Shown piece by piece: positions 18,652 through 27,831 of a stretch of 64,000 nucleotides of DNA (within the stretch, counting starts at the first letter, position 1; the number at the start of each line of letters is the position of its first letter). Origin of the DNA: Alkalicoccobacillus plakortidis (lineage in GTDB: Bacteria > Bacillota > Bacilli > Bacillales > Bacillaceae_D). The stretch lies in NCBI RefSeq assembly GCF_023703085.1, contig NZ_JAMQJY010000002.1, forward strand, positions 434,001 to 498,000, read 5' to 3'. The translations under genes were made by a program, and so were the position numbers. The notes beneath the pieces were generated by a model. The model did no database searches. It was not told the DNA's origin and saw only the letters and a program-made list of their open reading frames with translations.

Positions 18652-19020
18652 TTATCAAGAGATGAGGGGTTTTTCAAGAACGATGTCGCTCTTTTCAAGA
18701 ATGCTGGCTTTTCTTCAAGACCGATCACTCCCTATCCAAGATGGCGAGCTCTTCTTCAAGATCAATCACTCTCCTTCCAAGAAGTCAGGTTCTTCTTCAA
18801 GTTAATTCACTCCCCTTCCAAGAAGTCGGGCTCTTCTTCAAGATTAATCAATCCCTTTCCAAGAAGCCGGGCTCTGCTTCAAGATCAATCACTCTCCTTC
18901 CAAGAAACTGGTCACTAAACCAAGAAAGGTCAACTTACATAAGGAATAAAAGTGAGCATTTTTATTAACTGTATTTGAACTTGGCCCCACCAAGAGCGCG
19001 TAGTGAATACCAAGTTCCTA
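18652..19020. repeat. Degenerate tandem array with a strict 20/21 bp period, plus a 47 bp core module
   Basis: The pentamer CAAGA (once CAAGT) recurs at 18656, 18675, 18696, 18716, 18737, 18757, 18778, 18798, 18819, 18839, 18860, 18880, 18901 and 18921. The intervals are 19, then 21 and 20 alternating. Units headed TTCAAG and TCCAAG alternate, so the true repeat is a 41 bp dimer. A module at 18937-18983 begins ACATAAGGAAT and ends GAACTTG; two more phased units follow at 18991 and 19011. The period is not a multiple of three and no gene is evident. The module recurs in the array at 58707-59035. Confidence 0.85.
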
Positions 19021-19051
19021 CTCTCCTCTCTCAACACCAGCAGTTCTTAAA

Positions 19052-19086
19052 AAAAACCCCACTCAATTGATGATCGGTGGGGTTGA
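19052..19086 (-). terminator. Intrinsic terminator after the 5'-nucleotidase gene
   Basis: AACCCCACTCAAT-type stem: AACCCCAC and GTGGGGTT (one internal offset) flank an AT loop, with a T run on the minus strand. It follows the gene ending at 19092. Confidence 0.75.
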
Positions 19087-19091
19087 TTCTG

Positions 19092-20801
19092 TTATTTATG
19101 CTCAGGCAATTGAATCATATCTCCAGCATAAATTAGATCTTCATTTTCAATTGAAGAATTCATTTCAACTAGAGTAGTCCACTGAACATTTGACCGAAGT
19201 CCAATTTCAAAGAGTGTATCACCTTTTTGAATGGTATAGTTTGCGCTAACAGGATCCTCAGATTTCGGTTTTGTTGAGTCAACCTCGTCTGCCTCTCCAA
19301 CTTGAATTCGATTCTCCGTTTCAGGTGAAATTTCTCCTGCTTCTTTAAGGTATGAAATCAAAAGCTCGTCTAGCGCACTGAATTCATTAGCTACTGGCAA
19401 GACAGCTAGGCTTTCGTATTCATCTCCGCCACTTGCAATAAAATCATTGGTCGCTAGAAGATAGGTCTCTGTTTCGTTTAATGGTTCCCCATTTATAACT
19501 ACTGAGTGCACCCGATTTCCAGCTTCTTTGTGTTCGTCAAATTGGAATGAGAAGCCGCTGATTTGTGGGAAGCCCCCGCTTGGTTCGGGATAAGCTTTGA
19601 CACCGTTTTCCAAAATCTCAAGTAGCTGTTCTCCTGTCACTTCTTTTGTGACTCCAAAATTTCCAAATGGAGATACTTCTACGATATCGCCTGTAGTAAT
19701 TTCTCCTGCTGCGATTGATGCGCGAATGCCCCCACCATTTGTTAAGGCGATGTCTGCATCAGTGGATTCGCGCAGGACATCCGCAATTAAATTTCCAAGA
19801 TTGGTTTCTTCCACTCGTACTTGTTCTCGATCTCCGATTAATTCAACAGCTGTTTGTCCTACTGGTTCTGCTAAAATCTCTTGCTGGGATTCTTCTAATT
19901 CTGTCAGAAGCTGCTCGACTTCTTCATTTGGTTCTGTCTCTTCTGTTTCATCTCGATTAATTAAACGCGCACTTCGTTCTGTTAGTGTACCGTCTTCAAC
20001 TACGAGTTCTACAATCCCTAAGTTTTGTACGTATTCACCTGTGCTTGCAATCAATGTGCCGTTCTCAGCTTCGAGACCATTCTCCAATTCAGAGTGGCTA
20101 TGACCGTCAATAATGACATCAATTCCTTCGACGTCTGCCGCTACTTTTTCACTAGTTTCCACACTTGATTCATCAATTCCAAGATGAGCAAGAGCTATGA
20201 TGATGTCCACATCTTCCTCTTCTAGCTTGTCCACCATACGTTGGGCTGTAATTGATGGATCCTCAAATGTTACATCACGAACATTATTAGGGTGGGTTTT
20301 GTAGGAGGTTTCCGGTGTGGCCAAACCAAAGATGCCAATCGATGTTCCATTGATTTCTTCTATCATATAAGATTCGAAAAATGGCTCACCGGCGTCGTCA
20401 AGTACGTTCGCTCCAAGTACAGGAAAGTCAGCAGAGTCCTCTAGCTCCTGTAGTCGTTCCAACCCATAATTAAAATCATGATTCCCTGGAACTAAAGCAT
20501 CGTACTTGAGTAGATTTAATGCTCGCACAATGGTTTCTCCTTGCTCAAGGGATGCAAAGGTTGTTCCGTGAAAGGTGTCCCCGGCATCAAGTAGTAATGA
20601 ATGCTCCCCACGATTTTCTTCGATTAGAGTTGCTAGCTTTGCAAAACCCATGCCGTCGTATTCTCCTTCAAATGCTCGACCGTGCGAATCATTAGTATGC
20701 AAAATTCGAATGACATTCTCTTCGGCTTTTGCCTCCACTGCCCATGCTACAAGAAGAATTCCGGTCATGCTCATACAGCTAATCCATTGTTTTCTGTTCA
20801 T
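19092..20801 (-). CDS. Secreted 5'-nucleotidase/2',3'-cyclic phosphodiesterase with C-terminal LysM
   Basis: The 569-residue protein should hydrolyse extracellular nucleotides to nucleosides for uptake. A signal peptide covers about residues 1-27 (ending VEAKAEE). The calcineurin-type metallophosphatase domain has ILHTNDSHG, LLDAGDTFHGT, VPGNHDFNYG and IDGHSHSE. The 5'-nucleotidase C-terminal domain has TNGGGIRASI and a late ATNDFIASGGDEY. A single LysM (YTIQKGDTLFEIG to DMIQLPEHK, about 520-566) follows a short linker and should hold it to peptidoglycan. AGGAGG seven bases before the ATG supports the start. Position between pbuG and guaA fits a purine salvage role. Confidence 0.92.
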   Translation of the reverse strand: MNRKQWISCMSMTGILLVAWAVEAKAEENVIRILHTNDSHGRAFEGEYDGMGFAKLATLIEENRGEHSLLLDAGDTFHGTTFASLEQGETIVRALNLLKYDALVPGNHDFNYGLERLQELEDSADFPVLGANVLDDAGEPFFESYMIEEINGTSIGIFGLATPETSYKTHPNNVRDVTFEDPSITAQRMVDKLEEEDVDIIIALAHLGIDESSVETSEKVAADVEGIDVIIDGHSHSELENGLEAENGTLIASTGEYVQNLGIVELVVEDGTLTERSARLINRDETEETEPNEEVEQLLTELEESQQEILAEPVGQTAVELIGDREQVRVEETNLGNLIADVLRESTDADIALTNGGGIRASIAAGEITTGDIVEVSPFGNFGVTKEVTGEQLLEILENGVKAYPEPSGGFPQISGFSFQFDEHKEAGNRVHSVVINGEPLNETETYLLATNDFIASGGDEYESLAVLPVANEFSALDELLISYLKEAGEISPETENRIQVGEADEVDSTKPKSEDPVSANYTIQKGDTLFEIGLRSNVQWTTLVEMNSSIENEDLIYAGDMIQLPEHK

Positions 20802-20884
20802 GTGCCTGCCTCCTCATTGTATCTATGCTTCTAGTGTAGACTAGCAACATTAACGTCATGTATCAATTGGGATAACATTAGATG

Positions 20885-20925
20885 AAAAAAACCATCTTTT
20901 CTCCTACTCAGAGAAAAGATGGTTT
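20885..20925. terminator. Intrinsic terminator after guaA
   Basis: CCATCTTTTCTC and GAGAAAAGATGG form a 12 bp stem with a 7-base loop; the minus strand continues with seven T. It ends guaA. Confidence 0.88.
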
Positions 20926-20933
20926 GTTGATCC

Positions 20934-22474
20934 TTATTCCCACTCAATTGTGCTTGGTGGCTTACTCGTCACATCATACACTACGCGGTTTACGTGATTT
21001 ACTTCATTAACAATTCGAGTTGAGATGAGCTCTAACACATCCCAAGGGATACGTGCCCAATCACTTGTCATACCGTCAATTGATGTAACAGCACGAATTC
21101 CAACTGTATAATCGTACGTTCTTGCATCTCCCATTACTCCTACACTTCTCATGTTTGGTAGGGCAGTGAAGTATTGCCAGATTTCGCGGTCGAGTCCTGC
21201 TTTTTTGATTTCTTCACGAAGAATATAATCAGATTCACGTACAATTTCAAGCTTCTCGTCTGTGATTTCGCCTAGTACACGAATTCCAAGGCCTGGTCCA
21301 GGGAATGGCTGTCTCCAAACAATTTCATCTGGAATACCAAGTTCTGTTCCAACTTTACGAACCTCGTCTTTGAATAACGCTTTTAGTGGTTCAATCAATT
21401 CAAAACGCATGTCTTCTGGAAGTCCGCCAACATTGTGGTGAGACTTAATGGTTTGAGCAGTATCTGTCCCACTTTCAATGATATCTGTATACAACGTACC
21501 TTGAGCTAGGAAATCCATGTCTTTGAGTTCAGTTGTTTCTTCATCAAACACATAGATAAATTCGTTCCCGATAATCTTACGCTTTTGTTCTGGGTCAGAA
21601 ACTCCTTGTAGCTTAGTTAAGAAACGTTCAGCAGCATCAATCTTAATGACGTTCATGTTAAAGCCTTCACTGAAGGTTTCCATTACACTCTCTGCTTCGC
21701 CTTTACGTAGAAGGCCGTGATCAATAAACATACACGTTAGTTGATCTCCAATTGCTTGATGCAGAAGGACAGCAACAACAGATGAATCTACTCCGCCACT
21801 AAGCGCACAAAGAACATGTTTGTCGCCAACTTGCGCACGGATTTTTTCCGTTTCTACTTCAATGAAGTTCTCCATCGACCATTCGCCTTTAGCTTTACAC
21901 ACTTCAAAGGTGAAGTTCTTTAGTAGCTCATCGCCAAAGTCTGAGTGGCGCACTTCAGGGTGGAATTGTACTCCGTATAATTTTTGAGATTCGTTACTCA
22001 TCGCAGCAACTGGACATGATGGATTAGATGCATCCACAACAAAACCTTCAGGTGGGGCAACAATTTTATCACCATGGCTCATCCATACAATTGTTCAATA
22101 GGAAGTCCTTTAAATACCTCAGATTGATTTTGAACGTTAATTAATGCTTTACCATATTCACGGTGTGAAGCAGCTTCAACAGATCCACCAAAGTGCTGGG
22201 TCATTAGCTGCATGCCATAACAAATCCCTAAAATTGGAACATCAAGATCATAAATCGCTGGATCACAATGAGGAGATCCCTCTTTGTATGCACTATTTGG
22301 TCCACCAGAGAAGATGATACCCACTGGATTCAGTTTCTTTATTTCTTCAGCTGTAATTTTGTGTGAATGAAGCTCACTGTACACACCAAAATCACGGATA
22401 CGTCTTGTAATCAGCTGATTATATTGTCCTCCAAAGTCGAGAACAACAATCATTTCTTGATCAAATTCAGTCAT
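20934..22474 (-). CDS. guaA: GMP synthase GuaA (one frameshift in this sequence)
   Basis: GuaA aminates XMP to GMP using glutamine. The frame from the ATG at 22474 carries the amidotransferase domain with the cysteine in [12 protein letters not shown]. It runs into a stop just after LPIEQL; a second frame continues at [13 protein letters not shown] with [11 protein letters not shown], the ATP-pyrophosphatase loop LSGGVDSS and the usual C-terminal KPPSTIEWE. Joined they give about 513 residues, full length. The break lies near 22087, where one G is missing after CAATTG, so LVWMSHGD is expected. This is the only frameshift in the window not on a CCAGC/GCTGG pentamer. AAAGGATGG precedes the start. 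Confidence 0.94.
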
Positions 22475-22532
22475 GATATTCCATCCTTTTCCTATTAAAT
22501 TGTACAATTCTACCATGAAGCAGTACGTAAAG

Positions 22533-22583
22533 AAAAAAGCTGATACTCTGCCTTTTGCAATTCATCGGCAGAATACAGCAGCT
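22533..22583 (-). terminator. Intrinsic terminator in the guaA upstream region, possible attenuator
   Basis: On the minus strand AGCTGCTGTATTCTGCC and GGCAGAGTATCAGCT pair with one bulge, followed by six T. It lies 60 bases before the guaA start and about 105 bases after the yebA stop. It may simply end yebA transcripts. An upstream GCAGAA (about 22634) could instead pair with the TTCTGC of the stem and act as antiterminator. I could not match the leader to a known riboswitch. Confidence 0.6.
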
Positions 22584-22687
22584 TCATACCAGAAAGCACG
22601 TTGCATTGGCTTTTAGAAGATTAATCATCTGATATTAATAGCTTCTGCTATACACGGAACTATTTTAACAAGGTAAACCTTAAGTGG

Positions 22688-24879
22688 TCAAGGTTTGATT
22701 TTCCTTACAATTCGCTCCCAGTTGTGCTTTTGTTCGTTCCATACGATAGATGATGGGTTTTCACTATATAATGTGCGCTCGTAAGCATGTGTTAATACCC
22801 TCATATCGTCAGAATTCAATTCTCGGTCAATGCGGTTCGCATACTCACGTAATGTTTCAGTCGTGTCTCTTTTGTATCCATTTATCTTTAATATCCATAA
22901 CAGCCTTTTAAAAGCCTGTTCAAAGACTTGATCATCTTCTTTTGATAGATAGTATTTTAACACGAGTAGCGTTAAAATCGATTTTCGATAAAAGAACAGA
23001 ATCCCAGCGAATAGTAACAACACAATGGCAGTTACCCAGTAACCTACGTATGATGAATTGTCCGTCTGATTGTCTAAAGCTGAAGGTTGATCGATCTCAT
23101 CCTCTTCTGGCTCAACTTCAACTTCTTCATCCTCTTCTGATTCATCTTCTGAGTCTGTTTCCGTATCAGGGGCTTCAAATGGATCAGCTTCATTATCAAT
23201 TTCCTGCTCAAATTCATACGTATTAGAAAAGCCTTTTGTTGGTTCAAAGGCCACCCATCCCTCACCTGGGAAATAGACTTCAACCCATGAATGTGCATTT
23301 GAATTTGATACCGTGTATACATTTACGTCTTCATTTGAATCAACTAGTGTACCAGGTGTAAAACCTTTTACCCATCTAGCCGGAATGTCCAAAGTTCGAA
23401 GGAGAACAATCATAGAGGTTGAGAAGTTGTCACAATACCCTCTTTGCGTTTCAAATAAAAACTGATCGACGTAATCTTCTCCTTGCTGAGGAACAGGCAC
23501 ATCTTCTGTTTCATACGTAAATTCTGGGCCAAGCAAAATGATCTTCAATTGCCTTAGCCTGATCATAGCGATTCCCTGCATCTTCAGTCAATTCAGCCGC
23601 AAGCTCAAACACCCTTTCCGGAACTGTATCCGGGAGTTGTGTATAGTATTCAACGACTTCATCAGGATCATTCCCACTCACATTCTTTAGTCCATCAATG
23701 TTGTAGCTTGTATCAACGAATTCAAAGCTATACTGCTCAAGGGAGAGAGGGTCATCACCAGACCGTATTTCTGCTCTTGCTGTATATTCGTCTAAAACAA
23801 TAGGATCGCTATTGTTCTCATTAATCATCGATGAATATAGCTCTCCAGGGTAAAATAAATGGGGAAATCGGATTTGATTATACATTTGTACACCGGCTTC
23901 ACGAACCTCTCGTTCAGCGGCATTAGTGGAGTCTACTGGTTCGTCCATTAACGTATTTTCATTAAAGCTTTCTGGTGTGGTATTCTGCAAGCCAACTCCA
24001 CTATAAAAATCCTTTGTCTCACCTCTCCAGTACATTCCACGCTCAATTGAACCCAAAAATACTGGCGTATCATCGTCGAGGAAGCCTCCACCAAGCTGCT
24101 CGTCGTTATCTCCATACCCGATTCGCTGAGTACCTGATTGATTGGAGAGATCACCTGTTACTGCTGATTGCAAAAAAGGAACAGGGTCTTCCCATTGCGG
24201 ACCCGGCTTCGGCGCAAGAGTTCCTACTATTCCTGTCAGCAACAACGCTCCAGTAATAACGATACTCATTCGTATGGGAAGATATCGTGGAACCTTGGAA
24301 AAGTGATGAGCTTCAAGAGTTCGATACATGGTAATCAAGCCAAGTAATAAAAATCCGATTCCAAAAATTCGAATAATCGCAAACGTGGCATCATATAGCG
24401 TAAATGTATCAATGACTGCGACATAGACAACAGTAAAAAACAGAAAGAAGAATATTCTTCTTAAATGAACAGTCCAATAAAATAATAGAAAACTCATGAT
24501 TGATAATAAAACTAAAAAGAGAAAACTTCGAAAAACATCTGATAATTCATACCAATTTCCAGTTAGAATTCGCCAACCATTTGAAGTAAGATCTGAGAGA
24601 AATAATGTCATCCATTCAAATGGGGAAACGCCTCCAAGCTTGGAATAAAAAATAGAGACCACCAAGAATAATGACAACTCTAGTTAAGAAGCTAATTAAT
24701 AGTGGAATTTGCAAAAATGACACCAAAAAGAAGAGTACTGTGGCTACCAAAAATCCACTTATATATCCTGTATCTGTCATCATAGGCAGGGGTAATAACC
24801 ACTCTAATAACAAGAAAAAGCTTAGACCATACAGCAGTCCATCCCTACTATAATGCAGACTTTTTTTCTTCCACTTCAA
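22688..24879 (-). CDS. yebA: Transglutaminase-like membrane protein YebA (two frameshifts in this sequence)
   Basis: Three frames join into one protein of about 730 residues: several N-terminal membrane helices (about residues 10-230), an extracellular transglutaminase-like domain, an acidic linker (EDESEEDEEVEVEPEEDE), a last helix and a cytoplasmic C-terminal domain. The cysteine-protease-like core is GYCDNFSTSMIVLLRTLDIPARWVKGF, with the histidine in NAHSWVEVYFPGEGWVAFEPT. Joins are near 24636 (FQAGGVSPFEW) and 23531 (HFAGPEFTYETED). At both the sequence shows GCTTGG where GCTGG restores the frame. A TTG start at 24879 follows GGGGGGAG. Together with yeaC and yeaD it forms a conserved trio of unproven function. 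The same order ends at guaA in B. subtilis. Confidence 0.88.
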
Positions 24880-24899
24880 TTAACGCTCCCCCCTAACAC

Positions 24900-26057
24900 T
24901 CATGATGTCATGTATATTGGTTCTATGCCTTTATGACGTAGACGTTCTGCCAAGCTCACTTGATCTGGTTCCATTTCTAATAGACATACTTTTAAATCTG
25001 CCTTTTCCAAAGCCAGTTTCTCAAGTGTTTTTATCACCGCTTCATCTAATTGCGCACAGATGTAAAAAACCGTTCGATTAGCCCACTGCCTGTATATGCG
25101 ATGTGCTTCTGGTGCCGTTTGAGAATGTGCTTGAACAGTTGCAAGTAGTCGTAACCCTTTTTCCCACGTATGAACCTGTAAATCTTCAACGATCCATTCG
25201 TTTTCATGAGTATAAACGGCAAGTTGGCTTTCTATTTTTGACTCAAGAAAAGTAGAGGCAACTGAGGCTACCTGCTCTACAACAAGCTCAAATGCTTCAT
25301 ATGTTAGTTGAGGAGCATATGGGTCAAACGCAATAATGGTTGCATTTCCTTCATATGTCTCAAATTCTTTTGTCATTAACTCTTCTCTTTTTGCAGACTG
25401 CTTCCAATTAATACTAGTCAATCTATCTCCAGGCACGTAATTTCTCACTCCTGAAAGCGAGCGATCTTCATCCTTATAAGAAGGTTTTGCCGTTATACCC
25501 TTAGTTTGCTGGCGAGTTTGGAAAGAACTGATGTCTCCTAATTGACTATATCTCGGGAACACAGTCATTTCTGTCGCTTCTTTTACTCGCTGTTTTCTCT
25601 CAAACCATCCAAAGAAATCACTTGTTGTGATTTGCATCTCTTCAAACTCAAAATGACCGCGCTTAAGCTCCGTAATATGATAGCTAAATGATAGCTTTTT
25701 AGAAAAAGAGAAAAAGAACATGGCCTGTGCCCCTATTGCTTGTCCTAGATTAGCTGGTACGATATCTTGAATTCGCAGATAGATAAAAGGTTGAAACATC
25801 CTTTTACTAATTTCAATCTCAATTTCAACATCTTCCCCTGCATAATAGGATTTTTTTTGAAGGATTCGCTTGGTAGAAATTCGTGAAGTGAAGAGTACGG
25901 ATAAGACAATCATTGTTCCAATGATTAAAACACTATAAAACAAAAACCAGCTAACAAAACCTCCCTGAAACATCGCATATGCAAAACAGCCTGCTAACAA
26001 TAGCAAGCCACAAACCCCTTTCAGAATCGGATAGATAGGATCTAGCTTGCTCCTCAC
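24900..26057 (-). CDS. yeaD: DUF58 domain membrane protein YeaD
   Basis: The 385-residue protein has two N-terminal membrane helices (about 10-55) and a large domain with the DUF58 hallmark GVRNYVPGDRLTSINWKQSAKREELMTKEFE near residues 195-228, followed by a von Willebrand A-like fold (IIAFDPYA). DUF58 proteins usually partner with MoxR ATPases and transglutaminase-like proteins, exactly the arrangement here. Its ATG overlaps the moxR stop by 4 bases and yebA starts 20 bases downstream. The biochemical role is not established. Confidence 0.88.
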   Translation of the reverse strand: MRSKLDPIYPILKGVCGLLLLAGCFAYAMFQGGFVSWFLFYSVLIIGTMIVLSVLFTSRISTKRILQKKSYYAGEDVEIEIEISKRMFQPFIYLRIQDIVPANLGQAIGAQAMFFFSFSKKLSFSYHITELKRGHFEFEEMQITTSDFFGWFERKQRVKEATEMTVFPRYSQLGDISSFQTRQQTKGITAKPSYKDEDRSLSGVRNYVPGDRLTSINWKQSAKREELMTKEFETYEGNATIIAFDPYAPQLTYEAFELVVEQVASVASTFLESKIESQLAVYTHENEWIVEDLQVHTWEKGLRLLATVQAHSQTAPEAHRIYRQWANRTVFYICAQLDEAVIKTLEKLALEKADLKVCLLEMEPDQVSLAERLRHKGIEPIYMTS

Positions 26058-27010
26058 GAAGAAGTAAGCCTCCTTCTCGAAACAGGGATTTCCACACTGT
26101 TCAAAATTTGCTGTATCACTTCATCAGCGGATACATTTGACATTCTCGCTTGAGTTGACAGTGTTAGACGGTGTGCTAAAACTGGTCCTGCTAAACGTTT
26201 TATATCATCTGGCAACACATATTCTCTTCCAGCTACTAAAGCTAATGCTTTTGCTGCTTTCATTAGGGCTATTGAACCACGAGGGCTGACCCCTAAATCA
26301 ATAAGCTCACTTTTTCTCGTTTCATGTACAATTTGAATTAGATAATTCTTTATATTCTGATCTGCAAAAATAGCCGCTGCTTGATCTCGTAATGTCAGTA
26401 GTTCTGATGTATCTAGGACGGCTTTAATTTGTTCTATCGGATGCTTATTCTCTAGACGATTAAGTATTTCAAGCTCGTCATCCAGATCTGGGTACCCTAA
26501 TTTTATTTTTAATAAAAAGCGATCTAATTGAGCCTCAGGAAGTGGAAACGTACCAGCATATTCAATTGGGTTTTGGGTAGCCATCACAAAAAAAGGCTGT
26601 TCCAGTCGGTGAGTTTCACCATCAATGGTTACATTACCTTCCTCAAGTGCTTCTAGTAATGAAGACTGCGTTTTTGGCGACGTTCGATTGATCTCATCTG
26701 CCAATACAATATTCGCCATGATTGGTCCCTGTTTAAATTCAAATTCCTGAGTCTTTTGATTATATATTGAAACACCTGTTACATCAGAAGGTAGTAGATC
26801 AGGTGTAAATTGAATTCGTTTAAAATTGGCACCAAATGATTTGGCGATTGCCTTTACCATCATTGTTTTACCTACTCCAGGAACATCTTCTAGTAGGACG
26901 TGTCCTCCAGCAAGTAGAGCAACGAGACTAAGTTCAATTTCATTCCGTTTACCAACGACCACTCGTTCAATGTTAGCTATGACCTTTTCTACATGTTCAG
27001 TTGAATGCAT
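26054..27010 (-). CDS. yeaC: MoxR-family AAA+ ATPase YeaC
   Basis: MoxR ATPases act as chaperone-like partners of VWA/DUF58 proteins. The 318-residue protein shows the Walker A loop [20 protein letters not shown], Walker B with [26 protein letters not shown]-like sequence, sensor 1 in [25 protein letters not shown], and the C-terminal lid with GASPRGS-like [15 protein letters not shown]. The frame extends to 27037, but GGGAGG seven bases before the ATG at 27010 (MHSTEHVEK) supports the shorter start. First gene of the yeaC-yeaD-yebA set. Confidence 0.9.
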   Translation of the reverse strand: [318 protein letters not shown]

Positions 27011-27088
27011 CAAGCTGCCTCCCTTCGAATTAAACAAAATTGATTAAATCTTATATCCATACCCTCATTAAGGTTTCTAACACTTATT

Positions 27089-27130
27089 TTTTAAAAAAAG
27101 CGGTCTAATCCAAAAAAGGATTAGACCCAC
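27089..27130. terminator. Intrinsic terminator between the thioredoxin-like gene and yeaC
   Basis: GGTCTAATCC and GGATTAGACC flank a run of six A/T; the minus strand ends in a long T run. It follows the gene ending at 27173. Confidence 0.85.
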
Positions 27131-27172
27131 TTGAATTAAATCGTTTTTTGAAGAGTCTTGAGAATATCATTT

Positions 27173-27700
27173 TTAATCCAATCCCAAGCTCGTTTGGTCC
27201 TGCGTATACGTTTCACCCATTTCATTAGCAAACTGTTTAAAAGCTGCCTCGAAATCTAGTGATTCTTTTTCTGGTAGCTTTGCTTTTCGCTCTGCTACTA
27301 GTTCTTCAAGTTCAGGTGCTCTTGGACCCCATTTCATTACTTCATTGCCATCTTGATCAATGACTACAATAATCGGAATCGAGCGAGCTGTTCCATTTGT
27401 TAAGTATTGATCCATCAATTCTAGATGATCATCTCGTATGAAATAGCGTGTTTCAATTAATGCTTCATCTGCAATTCGCATAAAAATAGGCAGGTTCACC
27501 ATTGCATCTCCACACCAATCAGCTGTAATGATTAGCGCTCTATACTTTTTAGGCTGAAGTGATTGCAGTGATTCTTTCTCAAAAGGATCTAAATGAAAAG
27601 AATTATATATCTTTAATAAATTCTCTTGTTTCACTTGCATTGAATGGATATATGCATAACGACTTAAGCCTTTTTCAAACCATTGATTTAAATCTTCCAA
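27173..27700 (-). CDS. Thioredoxin-like family protein with a single-cysteine WCGD active site
   Basis: The 175-residue cytoplasmic protein has a thioredoxin-fold core: YRALIITADWCGDAMVNLPIFMRIADE around residues 60-86, the cis-proline in ARSIPIIVVIDQDGNEVMKWGPRAPELEEL, and a charged C-terminal tail. The motif is WCGD, with one cysteine rather than CxxC, as in the Thioredoxin_9 family common in Bacilli, so it probably is not a simple disulfide reductase. The N-terminal 55 residues (MEDLNQWFEKGLSRY) are helical and typical of the family. Partner unknown. Confidence 0.8.
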   Translation of the reverse strand: MEDLNQWFEKGLSRYAYIHSMQVKQENLLKIYNSFHLDPFEKESLQSLQPKKYRALIITADWCGDAMVNLPIFMRIADEALIETRYFIRDDHLELMDQYLTNGTARSIPIIVVIDQDGNEVMKWGPRAPELEELVAERKAKLPEKESLDFEAAFKQFANEMGETYTQDQTSLGLD

Positions 27701-27787
27701 GGTCCTTCCTCCTGTCCTATTCTATGGTCTATCGTACCATGTGCACCACTATCAGGCAAAAAGAAACAAGCACCGTAATGAAAATGA

Positions 27788-27823
27788 TACAAAAAAAGAA
27801 ACACAGTCGAAACCGTGTCTCTT
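27788..27823 (-). terminator. Intrinsic terminator after the betaine-binding protein gene
   Basis: GAGACACGGT and ACTGTGTTTC form a stem on the minus strand followed by seven T, immediately downstream of the stop at 27832. Confidence 0.75.
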
Positions 27824-27831
27824 CAATTACA

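Noticed and set aside
18652..18925. CRISPR array
   Set aside because: The repeated part is only 5-7 bases, the units are 20-21 bp without unique spacers of fixed length, and no cas gene is in the window.
19597..20103. A 168-codon serine-rich plus-strand ORF
   Set aside because: It is antisense to the 5'-nucleotidase gene; its serine and proline content reflects the opposite strand's codons.
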